NCBI GenBank assembly: GCA_035455185.1
Contig: DATIFQ010000043.1
Location: 1-59,359 of the forward strand
Direction of reading: 5' to 3'
Origin: JAEHDI01 sp035455185
GTDB lineage: Bacteria; Acidobacteriota; Terriglobia; Bryobacterales; Bryobacteraceae
Length of the DNA: 59,359 nt
Translations under genes and position numbers: made by a program
Shown: in pieces, positions 8,560-17,447 of the stretch
How positions within the stretch are numbered: the first letter of the stretch is position 1
Layout of the letters: each line of letters opens with the position of its first letter
The notes under the pieces: generated by a model
What the model was told of the DNA's origin: nothing
What the model saw: the letters and a program-made list of their open reading frames with translations, nothing else
Databases searched by the model: none

Positions 8560-9703
8560 TTACTACCGCCATCCAGGGGGCGAGGACGCAGTTTACGAGG
8601 CTACTGGCTCGCTGCTGGAGGCCCGAGGGAACCGCGTGACGCGCTTCACCGCCCACAACGACGCGACCGCTTCGATGAGCCGCCCGGCACTGGCAAAAGC
8701 GGCGTTGTGGAATCGCGATGTCCGTCTCCGCCTGCGAGCCACGATGCGCGCCGGCCGCCCGAATGTGGCCCACTTTATGAACACCTTCCCGCTGATCTCG
8801 CCGGCGGCCTACTACACCGCCCGAGACGAGGGTGTTCCGGTGGTCCAGACGCTGCACAACTACAGGCTGTTTTGTGTGAACGGACTCCTTTTTCACGAGG
8901 GCCGCGTATGTGAGGACTGTGCCGGGAAATCCGTGTCATGGCACGGCGCAGTGAGAGGCTGCTACCACAACTCACGCGCCGCCAGCGCGGTTGCCGCTGC
9001 GGTGTCCGGGTTTCACCGATTGATCGGCACGTGGAGCGCCGAGGTGGACATCTATATCGCCCTGACTGAGTTCGCGCGGAGGAAGTTCTTGGATTGCGGT
9101 TTGCCCGCCTCGAAAGTCGTGGTGCATCCGAATTTCCTTCACAACGACCCGGGTTCCGGGACCGGCGCCGGCGGCTATGCCCTCTTCGCAGGGCGCCTGT
9201 CAGCCGAGAAGGGCCTCTCCGTACTGCTGGACGCGTGGCAGAAACTCGGCGGCAAGACCACGCTGAAGATTGCCGGAGAGGGCCCTCTGGCGGCGCAGGC
9301 GGCTTCCCAAAGCCGAAAGAGCGTGGGAATCGAATATCTCGGTCCCTGCTCGTCCGCCGAGATCCTCGCTTTGATGCGAGACGCTGCTTTCCTGGTGTTG
9401 CCGTCGGAATGCTACGAAGGGCTCCCGATGGCGATCGTCGAGGCGTTTGCGAGCGGCCTCCCCGTGATCGCCGCCGGCCACGGAAGCATGAGCACGCTGA
9501 TCGATCACGGCCGAACCGGCCTGCACTTCCGGCCGGGCGACTCCGAGGATCTTGCGGCGAACCTGCAATGGGCGTTTTCGCATCCTGCCGTACTGGCACG
9601 TATGCGTACGGAGGCGCGGGCCGAGTTCGAGGCCCTTTACACCGCGGAGAAGCACTATCGCGGTCTCGTCGAGATCTATGAGCGAGCGATGTCCGGCAAT
9701 TGA
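8534..9703 (+). CDS. glycosyltransferase family 4 (GT-B fold), second copy
   Basis: The frame runs far upstream inside the previous gene, but homology begins at ATG 8534 (MLHVLVAHNYYRHPGGED), giving 389 residues. The N-terminal HPGGEDAVYEATGSLLE is typical of bacterial GT4 enzymes in exopolysaccharide clusters. The C-terminal domain carries FAGRLSAEKGLSVLLDAW, KIAGEGP and the E-x7-E donor site CYEGLPMAIVEAFASG. Cysteines at about 115-140 (HEGRVCEDCAGKS) form an insert often seen in this subgroup, possibly metal-binding. It is divergent from the upstream GT4, so this is not a recent duplication. It overlaps its neighbours by 26 nt on each side, which suggests coupled translation. Confidence 0.9.
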   Translation: MLHVLVAHNYYRHPGGEDAVYEATGSLLEARGNRVTRFTAHNDATASMSRPALAKAALWNRDVRLRLRATMRAGRPNVAHFMNTFPLISPAAYYTARDEGVPVVQTLHNYRLFCVNGLLFHEGRVCEDCAGKSVSWHGAVRGCYHNSRAASAVAAAVSGFHRLIGTWSAEVDIYIALTEFARRKFLDCGLPASKVVVHPNFLHNDPGSGTGAGGYALFAGRLSAEKGLSVLLDAWQKLGGKTTLKIAGEGPLAAQAASQSRKSVGIEYLGPCSSAEILALMRDAAFLVLPSECYEGLPMAIVEAFASGLPVIAAGHGSMSTLIDHGRTGLHFRPGDSEDLAANLQWAFSHPAVLARMRTEARAEFEALYTAEKHYRGLVEIYERAMSGN

Positions 9704-10478
9704 GGCACTGGACCGGCCGGTGCCGGGTTTCCGCCACATGCTTGGAATGAGAGTGGATGCCACCAGCTACGGCAGTGTGGTGGAGCGGGTCATCGGCTGG
9801 GCGCGCCTGGCACAGTCCCGCTATGTGTGTGTGGCGACGGTCAACAACGTGATGGAAGCATACGACTCGCCGGCCTTCCGCAAGGTGATGAATTCCGCCG
9901 ACCTCGTAACGGCCGACGGCATGCCGCTCGTCTGGGGACTGCGGCTTCTGGGCGAACGGGATGCCACGCGCGTTTACGGTCCTGACCTCATGCCGCACGT
10001 CCTCGCGGCCGCCGAAAGCGCCCGCGTTCCAGTCGGCTTTTATGGGGGCAGCCCGGAGGTGCTCGAGCGGCTGCTCGCAAAGTTGCGGCAACGATACCCG
10101 GCGCTACGGATCGCTTACGCATGGTCGCCTCCCTTCCGTCCTCTCACCAGTGAAGAAGACGCAAGGATTGTCTGCGAGATCGGCGATTCGGGAGCTCGAA
10201 TCGTCTTCGTCGGCATCAGCACTCCGAAGCAGGAGCGATGGATGGCACAACACCGCGGATGTGTGCGGGCCGTCATGGTCGGCGTCGGGGCCGCATTCGA
10301 TTTCCTCGCCGGAGTGAAGCCGCAGGCACCGCGATGGATGCAGCGGGCCGGCCTCGAATGGCTGTTTCGCCTGGCGAGCGAGCCCCGTCGTCTCTGGCGG
10401 CGCTACCTGCGCCACAATCCCCGCTTTCTCGCCTTTTTCACTCTCGAGTTGTCCGGTCTACGTCGATTTCCTCTCTAG
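9678..10478 (+). CDS. WecG/TagA/CpsF-family glycosyltransferase (GT26)
   Basis: The chosen start, ATG 9678, overlaps the preceding gene by 26 nt and gives 266 residues. The family pattern is clear: the N-terminal YVCVATVNNVMEAYDSPAF with a conserved Asn, TADGMPLVWG with the catalytic-type Asp, GFYGGSPEVLERL, GISTPKQERWM, and GVGAAFDFLAGVKPQAP followed by WLFRL..EP.R..RRY. GT26 enzymes such as WecG, TagA and GumM add the second sugar (ManNAc or glucuronic acid) to a lipid-linked sugar. Here it would follow the WbaP-like initiating enzyme encoded downstream. The C-terminal basic amphipathic segment is the usual membrane-docking element. A 50-bp gap follows, ending the overlapped run. Confidence 0.92.
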   Translation: MSERCPAIEALDRPVPGFRHMLGMRVDATSYGSVVERVIGWARLAQSRYVCVATVNNVMEAYDSPAFRKVMNSADLVTADGMPLVWGLRLLGERDATRVYGPDLMPHVLAAAESARVPVGFYGGSPEVLERLLAKLRQRYPALRIAYAWSPPFRPLTSEEDARIVCEIGDSGARIVFVGISTPKQERWMAQHRGCVRAVMVGVGAAFDFLAGVKPQAPRWMQRAGLEWLFRLASEPRRLWRRYLRHNPRFLAFFTLELSGLRRFPL

Positions 10479-10528
10479 GGCTAAGGTTCACCCGATTCCC
10501 GGTCGATGGATTACCTCGGAGAGCAAAT

Positions 10529-11521
10529 ATGGCAACGGACGTCTTGGTAACGGGAGCGGGAGGGTTCATCGGCCACCACTTGGTGAAGTACCTGGTCGGC
10601 AAGGGCTACCGGGTCCGCGGTGTGGACATCAAACACCCCGAGTTCGAGCCCAGCGCCGCCCACGAATTCGAGTTGCTCGACCTGCGCAGGTTCGACAACT
10701 GCCTGCTGGCCGCCCGCGGCGTCGGTGAAGTCTACCAGTTAGCTGCGGACATGGGCGGTATCGGCTACATCACCGCGTTCCACGCCGGCATCGCGCGCAA
10801 TAACACCATGATCAACGTACACATGCTCGAAGCCGCACGGGTCCACGGCGTGAACCGGTTTTTGTTCTCATCGTCGGCATGCATCTATCCGCAATACCGT
10901 CAACGAACACCGGACGTGACCCCCCTCAAGGAGGAAGACGCATACCCGGCGGATGCGGAGGAGGGTTACGGCTGGGAGAAGCTCTTTACCGAGAAACTGT
11001 GCCAGTATTACCACCACGACTACGGCCTGGAGACCCGGGTGGTGCGCTTCCACAACGTCTATGGTCCCCTCGGTACCTACGAAGGCGGGAAGGAAAAGGC
11101 GCCGGCCGCCATCAGCCGCAAAATCGCGCTGGCCCACGACGGTGACGAGATCGAAGTCTGGGGTGACGGCGAGCAGACGCGATCGTTCATGTATGTCGAC
11201 GACTGCGTGGAGGGCATCCACCGCCTGATGCGTTCGAATCACACCGATCCGCTCAACCTTGGGACGGACGAACTGGTCACGGTCAACGGACTCGTGGAGC
11301 TTGTGGCGAGGATCGCCGGCAAACGGATCCGCATGCGTCACAACTATGCCATGCCGCAGGGTGTGCCCGGCCGCAACAGCGATAACGCCAGGCTGCGGGA
11401 AGTACTCGGCTGGGAGCCTTCGACGCCTCTTCGGGAAGGTCTCGGGCCGACTTACCGGTGGATCGAATCGGAGCTCCGGGCTTCTGGGCGCATCCTTGAA
11501 CCGGCGGCAGCCGCCGACTGA
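10529..11521 (+). CDS. NAD-dependent epimerase, GDP-mannose 3,5-epimerase-like
   Basis: The start is ATG 10529, after a purine-rich stretch (GGAGAGCAA); the upstream part of the open frame lies over the previous gene. The 330-residue protein is an extended short-chain dehydrogenase: VTGAGGFIGHHL (NAD-binding TGxxGxxG), AADMGGIGYI, SSACIYP, catalytic YGWEK (YxxxK), and VRFHNVYGPLGTYEGGKEKA. The combination ADMGGxGYI, GKEKAPAA and PGRNSDN is characteristic of GDP-mannose 3,5-epimerase and close relatives, which make GDP-L-galactose/L-gulose. Other NDP-sugar epimerases of the same group remain possible. It would supply a rare activated sugar to the cluster. Its stop is directly abutted by the next gene's GTG. 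Confidence 0.85.
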   Translation: MATDVLVTGAGGFIGHHLVKYLVGKGYRVRGVDIKHPEFEPSAAHEFELLDLRRFDNCLLAARGVGEVYQLAADMGGIGYITAFHAGIARNNTMINVHMLEAARVHGVNRFLFSSSACIYPQYRQRTPDVTPLKEEDAYPADAEEGYGWEKLFTEKLCQYYHHDYGLETRVVRFHNVYGPLGTYEGGKEKAPAAISRKIALAHDGDEIEVWGDGEQTRSFMYVDDCVEGIHRLMRSNHTDPLNLGTDELVTVNGLVELVARIAGKRIRMRHNYAMPQGVPGRNSDNARLREVLGWEPSTPLREGLGPTYRWIESELRASGRILEPAAAAD

Positions 11522-13003
11522 GTGAGTCAGGACATCCGAACGATGGCGGCTTTAGCCGAGATCTTCGAAGAACGTGTGCGGGTCGATTGCGCGGCGCCCA
11601 TTGCGAGAGCGCGGCCTGTCGCCACAGCAAGTCTGCTGGCGGTTTCCGATGTCATTTCGCTGGCCGCCGGAGGGTGCCTCGGCTTCATTTCCTGGTCATT
11701 CGTGAACCCCGGAGTCACCGCCACTCCGTACTTCGTCCTCTGGCCGGCGCTGTTTGTCTTTCCCCTTGTCTACGCCTCCATGGGACTGTATCCCGCGGCA
11801 GGCCTCGGGACGGTCGAGGAACTCCGGCGCACGGTGCTTTCAACGACGGTGGTCTACCTAGCCGCATCGGCGTCGATTTTCATGCTGAAGGACGTCGGTG
11901 TGTACTCCCGAGGGGTCTTCGTGTTTTCCTGGCTCTGCTCCACCGTGCTGGTACCCCTCAGCCGGGCGCTGGTGCGGTGGCGCTGTGCCGCCAGGTCCTG
12001 GTGGGGTGTTCCGGTCGTTATCCTTGGCGCGGGTGAAACCGGGCGTTTGCTTTGCTCGAGACTGCTGGAACAACCTTCGCTCGGTCTGAAGCCGGTCGCT
12101 TTCCTGGACGACCATGGGGCGCAGGAACCGCACGCAGGCGTCGTGGTTTCCGGGCCCCTGTCGGAGGCGCCCGCGATTTCGGCCTCTCTTCGCGTTCGCC
12201 ACGCCCTGGTTGCCATGCCCGGCGCCGAACGGCAGGAACTGATCTCCGTGCTTGAAGAGATGGGCGCTGTCTTCCCGCACCTGATCGTCATCCCCGACCT
12301 GTTTGGAATGGCCAGCCTGTGGGTGTTCCCGCGCGACCTCGGCGGAGTGCTGGGCCTCGAGATCCGGCAGAACCTGCTCCTCCCGGTGAACCGCTGGCTG
12401 AAGCGGGGACTCGATCTCACGCTCTCACTTCTCTTCGGCGTCCTCTCCCTTCCGGTTCTCGCTCTTGCGGTCGTGTGGATCAAGCGAGTGAGCCCCGGCC
12501 CTGCCTTTTACGCCCAGCAGCGCCAGGGAGAAGCGGGATGTCCGATTCGCGTGCTGAAACTCCGCACCATGTTCCCGGACGCGGAAATGCGGTTGCTCGA
12601 GTACCTGGACGCGGATCCCGACGCGCGGGACGAGTGGGGCCGCTACTTGAAGCTCAAGAACGATCCGCGCATTCTGCCCGGCATCGGACACTTCCTGCGC
12701 CGCACCAGCCTCGATGAACTGCCTCAGTTCTGGAACGTCCTCCGCGGGGAGATGAGCCTCGTCGGCCCGCGGCCGTTTCCGGAATACCATCTCGGGAAGT
12801 TCGGTGGGAAGTTTCGTGAGTTGCGCTGCCGCGTCACTCCAGGCATTACCGGCCTCTGGCAGGTCTCCGCACGGAGCAACGGCGACCTGAAAGTCCAGGA
12901 AGCTCTGGACAGCTACTACATCCGGAACTGGTCTCTCTGGCTTGACCTGCACATTCTGGCAAGAACGCTGAGAGCAGTCTTCTCACGCCAGGGCGCGTAT
13001 TGA
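11522..13003 (+). CDS. undecaprenyl-phosphate sugar phosphotransferase (WbaP type)
   Basis: GTG 11522 directly abuts the epimerase stop; ATG 11543 is an in-frame alternative, and neither has a strong Shine-Dalgarno. The 493-residue protein has four to five hydrophobic helices (about 35-150), then a cytoplasmic Rossmann-like CoA-binding domain with VVILGAGETGRLL near 165. The C-terminal bacterial sugar transferase domain begins with a membrane hairpin and has PGPAFYAQQRQGEAG, KLRTM, RRTSLDELPQ, MSLVGPRP and TPGITGLWQVSARS. That catalytic core transfers a phospho-sugar from a UDP-sugar to undecaprenyl phosphate, the first membrane step of glycan synthesis. The five-helix-plus-CoA-binding layout is that of WbaP rather than of the short PglC type. 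Confidence 0.93.
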   Translation: MSQDIRTMAALAEIFEERVRVDCAAPIARARPVATASLLAVSDVISLAAGGCLGFISWSFVNPGVTATPYFVLWPALFVFPLVYASMGLYPAAGLGTVEELRRTVLSTTVVYLAASASIFMLKDVGVYSRGVFVFSWLCSTVLVPLSRALVRWRCAARSWWGVPVVILGAGETGRLLCSRLLEQPSLGLKPVAFLDDHGAQEPHAGVVVSGPLSEAPAISASLRVRHALVAMPGAERQELISVLEEMGAVFPHLIVIPDLFGMASLWVFPRDLGGVLGLEIRQNLLLPVNRWLKRGLDLTLSLLFGVLSLPVLALAVVWIKRVSPGPAFYAQQRQGEAGCPIRVLKLRTMFPDAEMRLLEYLDADPDARDEWGRYLKLKNDPRILPGIGHFLRRTSLDELPQFWNVLRGEMSLVGPRPFPEYHLGKFGGKFRELRCRVTPGITGLWQVSARSNGDLKVQEALDSYYIRNWSLWLDLHILARTLRAVFSRQGAY

Positions 13004-13070
13004 GGCGTCGCGGCGCCTCCCACGGTGGCGCGCCGGCCACGGCTCCCCTCGGGTAAGATGGCACTTGCGC

Positions 13071-14279
13071 GTGGAGCCTGAAGGACTCATCCGTAGTACC
13101 GCCGTTGCCCTCGTCACCCTCCTCTTCTTCGCCATTCTCACGATCTGGATCCGGGAACGGTGGGCGCTCAGTGCCCTTCAAGCGAGCGTCTTTCTCCTGG
13201 CTGCGGGCTGGCTCTGGCGCCTCCTGCTGCGTCCCTTCCCCGTGCGCTTCGGCTTCCCGCACGCCGTATTCGTCGCCACGGCCTTCTGGGGGCTCCTGCA
13301 GCTTGCTCTCGGGACCACGGTGTACCCGCACGACACCTGGGAGGCTTTGCTTTACTGGGCGGCGGCGCTTGCCCTGTTCTTCCTCTCCTCTCAGATGCTC
13401 GCCGCCGCGGAAACACGAGCGCGTTTTCTCCGGGCGCTGCTGTATTTTGGATTTGGGGTCTCGATCCTCTCGGTCGTCCAGCTCTATACATCCGCCGGCC
13501 GTGTCTTCTGGCTCTTTCCCAGCGGTTATACCGACAAGGTGCTGGGTCCGTTCGTTTACCACAACAACTACGCAGCGTTTATTGAACTCCTGCTACCGCT
13601 CGCGTTTGTCGAATGTCTCCGGGACCGGCATCGTACGGTCCTTTTCGCCTTAATCGCGGGCGTCATGTACGCCTCCGTGATTGCGTCAACATCCCGGTCC
13701 GGAGCGATTCTCGTCACGTTGGAAGTCGTCGTGCTCGGCGTTCTGGCGTCGGTCCGGCGATTCCTGCCGCTGCGGCGCGCCTCGATGGCGCTCGTCTTGC
13801 TCCCTGTGTTCGCGGCTGTCTTTACGACCGTATTCGGCTGGCGTGTCGTGTGGGAACGGCTCCAGCAGCCGGATCCGTACGTCCACCGCCGGGAAATTCT
13901 GCTCTCCACCCTCGACATGGCGCGGGAACGCCCGGGGCTCGGTTTCGGCCTGGGAACGTTTCCGACAGCCTATCCCGCCTATGCCATCTTCGATATCGGC
14001 CTCTCCGTCAATCACGCCCATAACGACTGGGCGGAGTGGCTGGCCGAAGGTGGCGTTCCGTTCCTGCTGCTGATGCTGTCGGTCGCATTCTGGGCCGTTC
14101 GGCCGGCCTTCCGTTCTCTCTGGGGAGTCGGGATCCTGATCGTGTTTGCACACGCGCTCGTGGACTACCCCATGCAGCGCCTCGGGCTCGCTGCGTGGGT
14201 CTTCGTGATGATGGGCGCACTGGATGCGTGGGCGCGCGAAGCGCGATCACCCGAAGGGCGCAGGCACCTCAGCCTTTGA
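13071..14279 (+). CDS. O-antigen ligase family protein, second of the cluster
   Basis: GTG 13071 is taken as start; TTG 13065 is also in frame. The product of about 402 residues has 10-11 hydrophobic helices. The big periplasmic loop carries RPGLGFGLGTFPTAYPAYA and VNHAHNDWAEWLAEGGVPFL, the Wzy_C histidine motif with its downstream acidic/Gly signature. It shares the family but little obvious sequence with the protein at 6041-7411, so the two probably act at different steps, for example polymerisation versus ligation. It ends the polysaccharide cluster. Its stop overlaps by 11 nt the 3' end of the convergent rtcB gene. Confidence 0.85.
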   Translation: MEPEGLIRSTAVALVTLLFFAILTIWIRERWALSALQASVFLLAAGWLWRLLLRPFPVRFGFPHAVFVATAFWGLLQLALGTTVYPHDTWEALLYWAAALALFFLSSQMLAAAETRARFLRALLYFGFGVSILSVVQLYTSAGRVFWLFPSGYTDKVLGPFVYHNNYAAFIELLLPLAFVECLRDRHRTVLFALIAGVMYASVIASTSRSGAILVTLEVVVLGVLASVRRFLPLRRASMALVLLPVFAAVFTTVFGWRVVWERLQQPDPYVHRREILLSTLDMARERPGLGFGLGTFPTAYPAYAIFDIGLSVNHAHNDWAEWLAEGGVPFLLLMLSVAFWAVRPAFRSLWGVGILIVFAHALVDYPMQRLGLAAWVFVMMGALDAWAREARSPEGRRHLSL

Positions 14280-15711
14280 TTACTCCCATCGGCCGCAGCC
14301 GCGCCACTTTGCGCGCAAGCCCGGCCGCGTGGACCACCTCGATCACCTCGTCCACGTCCTTGTAGGCTTCCGGAATCTCCTCGATGATGCCGTCGCGCGT
14401 CTCGCTGCGCGCCACAATGCCCTGTTTCTCGAGCGCTTGCAGGACCTCTTTGGCGTTTCTGCCTTTTCGGGCGGCGGTGCGGCTCATCAGCCTTCCCGCA
14501 CCGTGACAGACGCTGCCGAACGTCTCCGCCATCGCGCCCTCGGCGCCCACCAGAACCCAGGAGGCCGTCCCCATGCTCCCAGGAATCAACACCGGCTGTC
14601 CGATGTTCCGGTAGGAAGCCGGGATCTCCCGGTGGCCCGGCGGAAAGGCCCGGGTCGCGCCCTTCCGATGCACGAGCACCTCCCGTTTCTCCCCGTCGAC
14701 CACGTGGCGCTCCCGCTTCGCGATGTTGTGGCAAACGTCATAGATCAGGCCGATTCGGGTCCCCTTTCCAAATACTTGCCAAATCGATCCTCGCAGGAAG
14801 TGCAGGATCGCCTGCCGGTTCGCCCAAGCGAAATTCGCGGCCGCCCGCATTGCTCCCAGGTATGACTGCCCCTCCGGAGACTGGATCGGCACGCAGGCCA
14901 GTTGCCGATCGGGAAGTGTGATGTTGTAGCGCTTCATCGCGGCGCCCATCTCCGCCAGGTAGTCTGTGCACACCTGATGTCCGAGCCCGCGGGAGCCGCA
15001 GTGGATCAGAACGACGACCTGCCCTTGTTCGATCCCCATCGCCCTGGCCGCTGCCTCGTCGTGGACCTTCTCGACGAACTGGACCTCCAGAAAATGGTTT
15101 CCGCTGCCGAGCGTTCCGAGTTGCGGCAGCCCGCGTTCCTTGGCGCGGGCGGAAACGCACTCGGGATCCGCGCCTTCGAGCCGGCCGCCTTCTTCCGAAT
15201 ATTCGGCATCGCTGTCCTCGCCGAAGCCGTTCTCCACCATCCAGCGCGTGCCCTTCGCGAGCACGTCGTTCAGTTGCTTCTCGCCGATCTTGATGTGACC
15301 GGCGCCGCCGGTGCCGCAGGGGACGTCCCGGAACGCCTGGTTCATCAGCTCCCGGATTTTCGGCCGCACCTCACCCTCCGTCAGTGACGTCCGCACGAGC
15401 CGCACACCGCAGTTGATGTCGAAACCGACACCGCCCGGCGACACGACGCCCGTCCGGTAATCGGTCGCTGCCACCCCGCCGATCGGGAATCCGTAACCTT
15501 GGTGAATGTCCGGCATCGCCAGGCTCGGGCCCACGATGCCCGGCAGTGTGGCGACATTCATCGCCTGTTCGAGCGAGAGATCCTTGCTGATCTGATCGAG
15601 GATCTGCTTGCTCGCGTACACCACGACGTCCGTTCGCATGCCCCGGCGCTCGTCGCGTGGAATGCGGTGACGCACCGCGTCTGTGGCCTCAATCGGAATC
15701 CTGCCGCTCAT
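14269..15711 (-). CDS. rtcB: RNA-splicing ligase RtcB
   Basis: The 480-residue protein is full length for RtcB. The frame extends upstream through archease, but MSGRIPIEATD at 15711 matches the family N-terminus. Landmarks in order are MPDIHQGYGFPIGG, GGVGFDINCGVR (metal-binding Asp/Cys), GSGNHFLEV, HCGSRGLGHQV, PGSMGT, and CHGAGRLMSR containing the histidine that is guanylylated. RtcB joins RNA 2',3'-cyclic phosphate or 3'-phosphate ends to 5'-OH ends using GTP and Mn2+. Bacterial members act in RNA repair. The archease gene lies 2 bp upstream in the same direction, which is the known activating partner, and an MFS gene overlaps archease. Confidence 0.97.
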   Translation of the reverse strand: MSGRIPIEATDAVRHRIPRDERRGMRTDVVVYASKQILDQISKDLSLEQAMNVATLPGIVGPSLAMPDIHQGYGFPIGGVAATDYRTGVVSPGGVGFDINCGVRLVRTSLTEGEVRPKIRELMNQAFRDVPCGTGGAGHIKIGEKQLNDVLAKGTRWMVENGFGEDSDAEYSEEGGRLEGADPECVSARAKERGLPQLGTLGSGNHFLEVQFVEKVHDEAAARAMGIEQGQVVVLIHCGSRGLGHQVCTDYLAEMGAAMKRYNITLPDRQLACVPIQSPEGQSYLGAMRAAANFAWANRQAILHFLRGSIWQVFGKGTRIGLIYDVCHNIAKRERHVVDGEKREVLVHRKGATRAFPPGHREIPASYRNIGQPVLIPGSMGTASWVLVGAEGAMAETFGSVCHGAGRLMSRTAARKGRNAKEVLQALEKQGIVARSETRDGIIEEIPEAYKDVDEVIEVVHAAGLARKVARLRPMGVIKG

Positions 15712-15713
15712 GA

Positions 15714-16124
15714 TCAGATGTCCAGGTAGACTTCGGCGCTCCAGCCCGTCTGGTCCTGTGTGATTCTCAGTTGGTGGTAGGTGACGCCCTTGATGACCAG
15801 TTTCGCGGGATGACGCTCGGGATCGCGAGACTCTCCCCACGCCCGGCCCCGGACCTGGAACGGTTCCAGTCGCTCGATCTCGAACCGGCGCATGACTACG
15901 CGCCTCCCGTCCAGGTAATACAAAACCTCGCTCAACCAGTTTACCAGCAACGATTCGTCGTCTTCGCCCGAGGCCGCGACCGGATACACTTCGCACGCCT
16001 CGACATTCTCGATCTCGATGGCCACGGACTCGAGAGCGAGCGCAGCGTTGGCAAACAACTCCTCCCTGTTCGGGCCCCAGGCGCGGAAGCCGATATCCGC
16101 CGTGTGTTCCAGAATCTCAAACAC
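15714..16124 (-). CDS. archease, RtcB activating chaperone
   Basis: A 136-residue protein of the usual archease length. It starts MFEILEHTADIGFRAWG, the signature in which the conserved Asp belongs to the metal site, continues with ELFANAALAL and LVNWLSEVLYYLD, and ends with GVTYHQLRITQDQTGWSAEVYLDI, the conserved C-terminal strand. Archease speeds guanylylation and turnover of RtcB and widens its nucleotide use. It lies immediately upstream of rtcB with a 2-bp gap and overlaps the upstream MFS gene by 8 nt, so the three genes almost certainly form one transcription unit. Confidence 0.95.
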   Translation of the reverse strand: MFEILEHTADIGFRAWGPNREELFANAALALESVAIEIENVEACEVYPVAASGEDDESLLVNWLSEVLYYLDGRRVVMRRFEIERLEPFQVRGRAWGESRDPERHPAKLVIKGVTYHQLRITQDQTGWSAEVYLDI

Positions 16125-17388
16125 GTCCAGGTTCCGGCGCCGGAACCTGCGGCGCCTCAGGCACTAACTGGCGCGTCGGATCGATCTTCAGAAACAGCAG
16201 CGCGCTGATGAATAGCATTGCCGACATCGGGAACAGCGGGAGATCGTAGCTTCCCCATATCTTGACGATATAGCCGAACACGACCGCCGACAGGAATGAG
16301 CCGAATTGTCCCGCCATGTTCATCGCTCCGGTCACCGCTCCCGCATATTTCTTTCCGACGTCCAGGCAGACCGCCCACGACACCGGCAACATGCAGTCCA
16401 TGCTGCCGTACCCGAGCGCGAGGAAGATCGCCGCCGCCGTCTTGCTCCCAGTCATCGCCGTCAGCAGCATGAACAGCGCCGACAGCGCCAAACCGAGTGA
16501 ACCGATCGTTCGCCGGCCCACCTTCAGCCCATAGCGCCGGACTAGTAAGTCGCTGGTCGCGCCTCCCGCGAGGTTTCCGCAAGCCCCGACGATAAATGGA
16601 AGCGTCGACCAGACGGCCATCGCCCCCTCGGTGAATCCGCGTCCCTTCTGCAAGTAGGTATGAAGCCAGGAAAGATAGAAATAGGCGCCCCAGCAGTAGG
16701 TATGGTACATCAGCATGATGTACCAGAGGTTGCCCCTCCTGAGCACTTGTCGCCATGGAAGGCCATGGTGCGCGCCCTTCGGCGCTGCGCCGATCTCCTT
16801 CATTTCCGCCGCGGTCAGGCCCGGCTTGTCGGACGGATGGTCCCGATACCAGAAGTACCAGACCGCAGCCCAGATGACACCGAGAAAGCCGAAAACCCAG
16901 AACGAAACCCGCCAACCGTACAACCGTTGAATCGGCACGACAAGCAACGGCGAGACCGCCCCTCCAATGCGGCTGGCCATCCATACGACGCCCTGCGCGC
17001 GCGCCCGCTCTTCGGTCGGAAACCATCTGGAAATGCTGGCCGAACTGTTCGGGTAGGCCCCCGCCTCGCCCGCGCCGAACAGAAAACGAGTGAGCAGGAG
17101 CAGGAGGTAATTGGACACGGTGCCCGTCAGTGTGGTGAACACGGACCACCACAAAACGATCCGCGTCAACACGGCGCGCGGTCCGATGCGATCGCCCATG
17201 GCCCCGGTCGGAATCTCGAACACTGCGTACGAAAGGGTGAAGGCGCCGACCACCCAACCCCAGCGCTCCGGTGAGATATCCAGGTCCTGCTGCATCCTCG
17301 GCCCGGCGACCGAAATGCAGACCCGGTCGATGTAGGTAATGATGGAGAGCAGAAACAGGAGCGCCAGTACGCGGTGGCGATATTTCAT
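16117..17388 (-). CDS. MFS transporter, anion:cation symporter (ACS) type
   Basis: ATG 17388 (MKYRHRVLALLFLLSIITYI) is the typical beginning of helix 1, giving 423 residues and 12 predicted helices. The opening ITYIDRVCISVAGP, the loop 2-3 motif GDRIGPRAVLTR, and GAGEAGAYPNSSASISRWFP in helices 4-5 are characteristic of the ACS family, which includes hexuronate, glucarate and phthalate transporters. The substrate is probably an organic anion, but this is inference. It is the first gene of the operon with archease and rtcB (8-nt overlap), with no obvious functional tie to RNA repair. The 59-bp gap to the divergent trmO-like gene should contain both promoters. Confidence 0.88.
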   Translation of the reverse strand: MKYRHRVLALLFLLSIITYIDRVCISVAGPRMQQDLDISPERWGWVVGAFTLSYAVFEIPTGAMGDRIGPRAVLTRIVLWWSVFTTLTGTVSNYLLLLLTRFLFGAGEAGAYPNSSASISRWFPTEERARAQGVVWMASRIGGAVSPLLVVPIQRLYGWRVSFWVFGFLGVIWAAVWYFWYRDHPSDKPGLTAAEMKEIGAAPKGAHHGLPWRQVLRRGNLWYIMLMYHTYCWGAYFYLSWLHTYLQKGRGFTEGAMAVWSTLPFIVGACGNLAGGATSDLLVRRYGLKVGRRTIGSLGLALSALFMLLTAMTGSKTAAAIFLALGYGSMDCMLPVSWAVCLDVGKKYAGAVTGAMNMAGQFGSFLSAVVFGYIVKIWGSYDLPLFPMSAMLFISALLFLKIDPTRQLVPEAPQVPAPEPGRV

Positions 17389-17447
17389 AACGTCGCAATT
17401 ATAATGCACAGCGCGCGCCAGCACGGTGCCGGCTCCCGGAGGAATCG

